From Yponomeuta sedellus (taxonomy: Eukaryota > Arthropoda > Insecta > Lepidoptera > Yponomeutidae): 64,000 nt of DNA. The DNA is taken from NCBI GenBank assembly GCA_934045075.1, contig OW203744.1:5072795-5136794 (forward strand), given 5' to 3'. How positions within the stretch are numbered: position 1 is the stretch's first letter; the number at the start of each line of letters is the position of its first letter. Under the pieces are notes generated by a model. That model did no database searches. It was not told the DNA's origin and saw nothing but the letters and a program-made list of their open reading frames with translations. Positions 43,031 through 64,000 of the stretch are shown here, piece after piece. The translations under genes and the position numbers were made by a program.

Positions 43031-43060
43031 GCCCTTTTTTACAACAGTAAAAATGGCCAA

Positions 43061-43122
43061 TCGATAAATGGCCAATTCGCAAGGAGACTAACAAGTCTCC
43101 TTGCGAATTGGCCATTTATCGA
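43061..43122. repeat. Perfect 29-base-arm palindrome
   Basis: 43061-43089 and 43094-43122 are exact reverse complements around AACA. Each arm contains AATGGCCAATTCGCAAGGAG or its complement. Confidence 0.92.
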
Positions 43123-43329
43123 CTCAGCTATCGAAAAGGTTATATTTTTTTTGCGATTTGTGTTGACAAGTTGAAATCCCTAATTTTCGATCGACGTTGT
43201 ATAACTTATAACCAAACTTGTGTTTGTACAGTCGTATAACAAAACTTGTGTTTGTAGGTACAGTCTGGTCAACCTTCAAATTTTTGATGCAAAGACGCTT
43301 TTAACTATCGTGCTGCTGTCGTCTGGGGT

Positions 43330-44165
43330 TTAGCGTCGATGGTCAAGGGTGCGATTAGTCAAAATATCCCTTTTGTCAAGGATGCCTTTGGTCAAACTAC
43401 GTTTGTCAGGGTGCGATTAGTCAAAATATCCTTTTTGTCAAAGATGCCTTAAGCCAATCTACGTTTGTCAAGGGTGCGATTTGTGAAAATATCCTTTTAG
43501 TCAAAGATGCCTTTGGTCAAATTAAGTTTGTCAGGGTGCGATTTGTGAAAATATCCTTTTGGTCAAAGATCCCCTTGGTAAAATTACGTTTGTCATAAGT
43601 GCGATTCGTCAAAACCGTCTGCCGAATAATGCCGACCGACCAGAGACAAACATCATTTTATAGTTTCTCAAATAATGGCTATAAGATCATCAACCTCTTA
43701 ATTTGTTAATGTTGAAGTCAAACAATTTTAGATAGAGGCGTTTATTTTAGGAGAAGTGGCGTAAAAAGGCAACTTTGGCAAATACACACCTTTCGGTAAA
43801 AAGGGTATTTTGGAGAATCGCGTCTTTGGCAAAGTTCATCTTTGACGAAAACGTTTTAATAAATCGCATATTTGGTAAAGTTCATGTTTGACGAAAAGCA
43901 CCTTTGACGTATTGCGACTTTGGAAAAGTTCATCTTTGACGAAAAGCACCTCTGACGAAAACGTTTTGACGAATCGCGACTTTGGCAAAGTTCATCTTTG
44001 ACGAAAAGCACCTTTAACGAAAACGTTTTGACGAATCGCGTCTTTGGCAAAGTCCACCTTTGACGTAAAGCACCTTTGATGAATCGCGACTTTGGCAAAG
44101 TTCATCTTTGACAAAAACATTTTGACGAATCGCGACTTTGGCAAACCTCACGTTGGACTAGCCTT
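43330..44165. repeat. Two facing minisatellite arrays forming a large imperfect inverted repeat
   Basis: The left array (43330-43620) repeats a unit of about 62 bases with GGTGCGATTAGTCAAAATAT and GTCAAAGATGCCTTT, starting near 43349, 43411, 43474, 43536 and 43599. The right array (43830-44165) carries the reverse-complement style unit, with GACGAATCGCGACTTTGGCA and AAGTTCATCTTTGACGAAAA. A unique spacer of about 200 bases separates them. Confidence 0.8.
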
Positions 44166-44552
44166 TGACAAAAAACGTATTTTGCATTGCAAACGAACAT
44201 AGGCGGAAAACCCGTCGTTAACCTTACCTATAATTAGGTTACTTATTAACTGTTGAACTTGAATTTGTACTAAAATGTGACGATTACTTTCCCGTATGTG
44301 ACGACTTACGAGGAAACCTTGCTCAGCGAGACCTATAATGAGATTAAACTAAACTAATCTATTTAAACTAAGTAGGCGTCTATAGTCTATTTGTTGTTTA
44401 AGTACTTAAACAAATGTGAACAATCTTTATACGTATTTTTATCGAAATACACACTTTTAAATCGAAATCTTTATATTTTATCAATTCAATGTGAAATTTA
44501 AATGCATGAAATTCAATTAAAATTAATAATTTTAAATATTTTTATTTGTAAA

Positions 44553-44694
44553 TGGCTGGTTTCTGAATTGGTAATTTCGCCAAGCAAATAGGTACTTAAC
44601 TGTAGTTCGCTCTCTTCCAATTTCTCAGCAAAGAGCGTGACAGAACGTGAATGAAGTATTTACTTAGAGAAATTCTCAATTCAGAAACCGGCCA
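44553..44694. mobile_element. Short TIR MITE, copy 2
   Basis: Inverted ends GGCTGGTTTCTGAATTG and CAATTCAGAAACCGGCC. The interior contains CTCAGCAAAGAGCGTGACAG. Same family as 19681-19815. Confidence 0.8.
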
Positions 44695-44879
44695 ACAGTA
44701 TATATTTCAATTAAAAAAAACTTATCAAGATATGGAATAAAGAAAAAACATAAAATGCTCAAAAAATAGTAAGAAAATAAAAACACAAATTTGTAGACAA
44801 AAGCCACTTCCATAATCTAGTAATAAACTAAACCGATCTTGTAGTAAGTTCTAATGTTTACCGTGCTGGAAAGTTACTA

Positions 44880-45078
44880 TAGTCTGTTAGCTTTTAGAAT
44901 ATACCTCGGGCTCTAGAGTAGGCTTCGGTTTTCGCCAATTTTTGCCGGTTTTCGTACTGATGATCGAGTTCCGATTTCGAAATTAAGTGTCATATTAGTT
45001 CCGATATTTCTATTACACGAATATATCCGATTCTATCCGATAGTAGCCGAGGTATATTCTAAAAGCTCTGACAGACTG
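44880..45078. mobile_element. Tc1/mariner-like MITE, copy 2
   Basis: AGTCTGTTAGCTTTTAGAAT at the left and ATTCTAAAAGCTCTGACAGA at the right, with CTCGGGCTCTAGAGTAGGCT inside. TA at the left flank. Confidence 0.75.
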
Positions 45079-45404
45079 ACCACGAGCTCTGTTAAAAATT
45101 ATACAAGTACAATTTTTTAAATTACGTGTACAATGAAGTACACATTTTTTTATGAATATGTACTGCAAAGAAAATAAGAAAATGTACTGTCTCTGAGAAA
45201 ATACCTGTGCCCTCCAGTGTAGCTTTATAGGATACATAAAAAAGGGTAATGTTATGTAAGAACATTCTTTCCCAACCCATCTCTAGTCGAGAACTTTAAA
45301 CGCGCCTGTACTCGTACCTACTTAAATTAAAGTAACTTACATCACTTAACTGTTGACAATAACTTGCAGAAGGCTAAAGACTGTCCAAATCGGTGTTTTC
45401 TCGT

Positions 45405-45875
45405 GGTTCCGATATTTTGTCCAGGAAACGTGTCCACGAGGGATAACTATTCTTGAAGTCCCATTTTGTTATTCCGTTAACAGGTACGCGAGGGACAGCA
45501 AGTTTTTGTCCCATTTTTTTTAACCGTTGACCACGAGAAAACATGCAGGATAACCATTTATCTCTAATTTTTTTTGCCCCGTTAATGGGTGCACAAGGGA
45601 TGACTCTTAACTATTTCGAAGGTCCAATTTCTTGTCCCGTTAGCAGGTTCTCGAGGAAGAACTATTTATCGAAGTCCCATATTTTTGTCCCGTTAACGGG
45701 TCCAAGAGGAACAATTATTTCCCGTAGTCCCGTTATTCGTCATTCATGTGACTGCGAGGGAAATCTGTTTCTGGTTTTTAATGTAAATGTTCCCTCCTGT
45801 ATATTTAATAAATAGAGATAGCGTCCTCGGGAACCCATTAACGGGCCAAAAATATGGGACTTCGAGGAACCTGAA
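45405..45875. repeat. Degenerate tandem repeat around the palindrome CCCGTTAACGGG
   Basis: Units of about 60-65 bases, each with GTCCCGTTAACGGGTCCACG or a variant, followed by AGGGATAACTATT. About seven units; the last part is inverted. Related pieces are at 46385-46520 and 48885-48955. Confidence 0.75.
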
Positions 45876-46384
45876 AGGGGACAAAAAAATATCACCAATT
45901 GTAGAGGTTAGTTGGTAGGACGTAATTATATAGATTAAAGCAAAGTTTTGACCAATCACATGTAACAGTAGATCTGATATCAAGCAATAATACTGAGAGA
46001 TTCGGTTGCCTTGGTGTTCCAATCTTTAACAATTTTATAAAAATGTATTTTATTTACTTACATGGTCAAATAAATAAACTATTGGTATTTATTCTGCTGT
46101 ATTATTTAGAGACTAACCACACACACATTTAACGAAATATACAGGGTATAATAAAATAGTTTTAAAATAGAAACTACAAAAAAATTACAACAAGACAAAA
46201 ATTGTATCGACTTACAAGAATATGCCCCTCTTGACATCGTTCAGGTCCATAATGTCCCTTTCCTAAAATGTCCCTTCCTCAAAAGGTCCTTTCCCTAAAA
46301 TATCACTTCCTCAAAATGTCCCCTGATTCCAAAATGTCACTTTCCTAAAATTAGCTTAGTTTTTTTCCTAATGGCCAATTGCCG

Positions 46385-46520
46385 ATTCGGGTGTTTTCTC
46401 GTGGTCCCATTATTTTGTCCCGTTAACGGGTCCACGAGGGATAACTATCCCTCGTGGTCCCGTTATACGTCATCAACGGGTCCACGAGGGGTAAACTATT
46501 TCTCGTGGTCCCATTAAAGA
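46385..46520. repeat. Second CCCGTTAACGGG array
   Basis: Two to three units with TCTCGTGGTCCCATTATTTT and GTCCACGAGGG. The preceding 46245-46340 is a different short repeat (AAAATGTCCCTTCCT). Confidence 0.75.
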
Positions 46521-46551
46521 AGATGATGCCTCCTGTGTAATGGAAAAATAG

Positions 46552-46815
46552 ATACAGCATAATATACATAACGCGACACAAAGTACTATAGAATGTAGAA
46601 AAGCAGAAAGTATTATAAAGGAAGAAGTCACTGTGCCACAACTGCATAAGTTTATAGCTACCCGCTGGCTTAGAAACGAATTCTCAATTTCCTATACGCT
46701 AAACATTAAAAATATTAAGGATCTTAACCAAGTGTTAGCACATTTACGCTACATACGTGTAATAAGAAAGACGAAACGTTACTGTCCATTGCACGCAAAA
46801 TTTTTTCAGTTTTAA
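46552..46815 (+). other. Unrecognised open frame, doubtful gene fragment
   Basis: An open frame without its own start reads KEEVTVPQLHKFIATRWLRN and RKTKRYCPLHAKFFQF to a TAA. The composition looks protein-like (Leu/Ile spacing, one Cys-His pair), but no family is recognised and no convincing splice site leads into it. Confidence 0.2.
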
Positions 46816-46858
46816 TACTTCAAAAAAGATAGATTGTTTTGCCAGCAAATACGCAAAA

Positions 46859-47095
46859 CTAATTTTGTTTTGGTTTCCAATATGAGTAGATATCGATGCC
46901 ATTACCCCTATTGCCACTAGACCTATTTTTATGTATGAACATAGAGTGCAGGCTATATGACTTAGGAGACATCCGTTTATTCATCTTCGGGATCTTCAGT
47001 AGTCCCTTTTGTGGCTTCACGTGTGAAAGACGCTGTGAAAAATAATTTAAATGAAAATGAGACTTCATTTCACATAACCACATGCTAACGGCCAT
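46859..47095 (-). other. Unrecognised 78-residue open frame, doubtful
   Basis: Starts MAVSMWLCEMKSHF with a good start context and ends in a basic, Ser/Asn-rich stretch (IPKMNKRMSPKSYSLHSMF). A TTTTTCACAG acceptor-like site lies inside at about 47033. No family recognised. Confidence 0.2.
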
Positions 47096-47189
47096 TTTGT
47101 TGATGCCATTTTAACTTTTAACAATATGCTATGTGATTATTTTTATTGAGTAACTAAATAAACGTAACTGAAAAGTAAGGTACCTACCC

Positions 47190-47395
47190 GGGGCTGCAAG
47201 TGATGCAAATTACTTCAGCCAGATGTTGCTGCCTGTGCGTAATACAGAGAGTATTGTAGAGAGGTTCGAAATTTCACTGATGCCGGTAAGTCGCCCATAA
47301 GCTCAGTAGGGAGAGCGCTGGCACGGTTAGCCAGAAGTCGCGAGTTCGATTCCCAGGCATGGGTGTAATTTTTAGCCTCTAAATAGGTTTTTAAA
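47190..47395 (+). mobile_element. tRNA-like SINE copy
   Basis: GGGGCTGCAAGTGATGCAAA, the tRNA-like block at about 47291-47365, and TTTTTAGCCTCTAAATAGG. Confidence 0.8.
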
Positions 47396-47838
47396 TAAAC
47401 GTTTTACATTTTATTCTATCTGTGAAGGAAAACATCGTGAGGTAACCGGATTGTCTAAGGTGTTCAACTACCTCAGCGCTTGAAACGCTCTTTCCACTAG
47501 AATCCCCTACCCCAGTCCCCCAGGGGATTGTACAGCACTCACTATTCCTCTTCGATCCCCCAGGGGATTGTGCAGCACTCACTATATTGTTTTGGGGCTT
47601 CACATTCAAAATTTGATTTGAAATTTGTAATGAAGGCTAAACTCTCTCTGAGAGAAGGTACAGAAGTACCTTGCCCTGCACTGGGATTTATGTAGGCTTC
47701 ATCGAAAAATGTGACTGGAGGTGCACCTTTTGAACGCAAAAACATCGCAATGAAACTGCATTTAGGAAACAATTCTAATTATCTATTTTTTATTTCAGAT
47801 ACATGGCATCTAAATTGTGTTTATGAGTATTTATCTTA

Positions 47839-48030
47839 CTAATATTATAAGAAGGAAAGGTTGTCTGTACGGATGTTTGTTACTCAATCACGCTAGAACG
47901 GCTGAATGAATTGTTATGAAATTCGGCACAGAGATAGATTATAGTCTAGAATAACCCATGGACTAATTTTTATCCCAGACAAACATATCAAAATATCTTC
48001 GCGAACGAAGTCGTGGGCAGCAGCTAGTAT
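47839..48030 (+). mobile_element. Helitron-like non-autonomous element
   Basis: Starts TCTTACTAATATTATAAG and ends GTCGTGGGCAGCAGCTAGT. A TC start and CTAG end with a T next to it fit Helitron ends, and the text resembles a common insect repeat (GTTTGTTACTCAATCACGC). No Rep/helicase. Confidence 0.5.
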
Positions 48031-48284
48031 TGTATGATAGTGAAAATAATATAGTGTTAGTAAAGGCAAAATAACAAATTATTATCAGTGCTACCGAATC
48101 CCATGGGAGACGAAGCAGCAGCGGGTTATATAGGAGCACTCTACTAATCAGCTATCCTGACTAGAACCCTGCAATCCCTAGGGGGATTTATATATTCGTA
48201 GCTTCAATCAGGCACATTAAGCAGTTGGTGTCGCTTGCCGTCGATAAATGGCAGTTGTTAAGCCAAGTCAGAGACCTTAGGGCG

Positions 48285-48415
48285 GCTTGAAAACTGACAG
48301 TAAGACCAGCTACTTGTCTTACAAGCCTCCACCAATCCGGACTTGGCCCCCGTGGCGGAGTATGGCCTATTATTTTCCTTAGGGAAGAGACCCGTGTCAG
48401 TGAGGACTTAATCGG

Positions 48416-48425
<10 letters not shown>
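48285..48425 (+). mobile_element. 5S-derived SINE subfamily, 3-prime part
   Basis: GGCGGCTTGAAAACTGACAG, GGACTTGGCCCCCGTGGCGG and the end GGTTAATGATGATGAAG. It abuts and supplies the stop codon of the last exon of the 48416-63322 gene as modelled. Confidence 0.65.
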
Positions 48426-63322
<14,897 letters not shown>

Positions 63323-64000
63323 GAATTCGCTGGGAAATTGCCACAGGTGTGGTAATTACAATAACAATATGTATGTATTGTTGATGTTTTTTTTATAAAA
63401 TTTACAGCTTTGTTTACAGTTGTTGGTTAGAACACGGTTAGAAAAGTGTATTCAATTCAATTCTGTTTTATGGACTCAGTGCACTGATTGTCCAGTACAA
63501 TTTCGCCAATATCACGTGTTAGACAAGACTATAGCCAATCACAAGCGAACAAGGCTCGGTCAGAATTTTGAGTCAATAAAAACTGTTTTTCTTTTTTTTC
63601 CCTTATTATTTTTGTCAAATTGTGAAAAAACTAAAGTTTGATATTATTGTCTGAAAGAAATTTACCTATAATATAAACAAGAGGTGTATTTCTTTTTTTA
63701 CTTTGGTTAGTTTCTTTCACAGTGTCACTTTATTTCGTCACCTTCTTACAGAACACATTCTAGGCCAGTTAAATAGTTTTATTAGAAAGTGACCTCCGTG
63801 AAAGTGACATAAATTGCTTTGGATAGTGACATAAATTGCTTTGGATAGTATACCTAAAAAAGTATACAATTTTAATTTTCAAGCCTAAGTAACGTAGATA
63901 GAGTAGAACTATCCCTCTACGCTAAGTAACATAATATTTACATGTTGTGCAAGATTTTTTTTATGCCTTATCTTTTCCAACGTGTGGTGCAAATGTGCCC
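63323..64000. other. Upstream of the signal-peptide exon, no gene seen
   Basis: AT-rich. GTGACATAAATTGCTTTGGA occurs twice in tandem near 63806-63850. An open frame at 63420-63641 is not recognised and is probably chance. Confidence 0.4.

Noticed and set aside
47033..47073. A tiny intron joining a start at 47109 to the 46859-47032 frame
   Set aside because: It would be only 41 bases, shorter than insect introns normally allow.

Overview
The window looks like a repeat-rich, AT-rich insect nuclear genome, most probably Lepidoptera (moth or butterfly). Genes are split by GT-AG introns, the recognisable proteins are animal proteins, and the repeats are of kinds common in Lepidoptera: RTE-, jockey- and LOA-like LINE pieces, tRNA-like SINEs and TA-flanked MITEs. 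There are no bacterial operons, rRNA operons or CRISPR arrays. The species call is inference.

Genes, left to right. (1) 118-1411, minus: a six-exon Myb/SANT-like (zeste-type) DNA-binding protein with a reading-frame break in its last exon. (2) 4104-25727, minus: flap endonuclease 1 (Fen1), eight exons in 21.6 kb, 379 residues, apparently complete. Its 14 kb sixth intron holds a small secreted-protein gene on the opposite strand (10343-10828), a decayed duplicate of that gene, a LINE with an intact reverse transcriptase/RNase H frame, and many MITEs and SINEs. (3) 26180-28330, plus: plasminogen receptor (KT) homologue (PLGRKT), four exons, head to head with Fen1. (4) 30639-41664, plus: MAPK15/ERK7 kinase, seven exons, 549 residues. 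(5) 48416-63322, minus: a multi-exon secreted cysteine-rich protein with a signal peptide and a thyroglobulin type-1 domain. It was assembled here from splice-site and phase agreement. One of its introns carries 1,874 bases of perfect GATA repeat.

The rest is repeats. Two families dominate. One is a roughly 365-base element whose sense-strand head resembles the internal promoter half of 5S rRNA and which has 11-12 base target-site duplications, so it is best read as a 5S-derived SINE. The other carries a tRNA-like cloverleaf (with C at the position before the anticodon, so not a working tRNA) and is often arranged as a fold-back. The stretch between MAPK15 and the thyroglobulin-type gene (about 42-47 kb) is packed with palindromes and inverted minisatellites.

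Fen1 acts in DNA replication and repair, PLGRKT is a small membrane protein, MAPK15 is an atypical MAP kinase, and the last gene product is extracellular. Nothing suggests a shared pathway. The interest lies in gene architecture (nested gene, shared promoter, alternative cassettes, exon-derived minisatellite) and in the repeat families.
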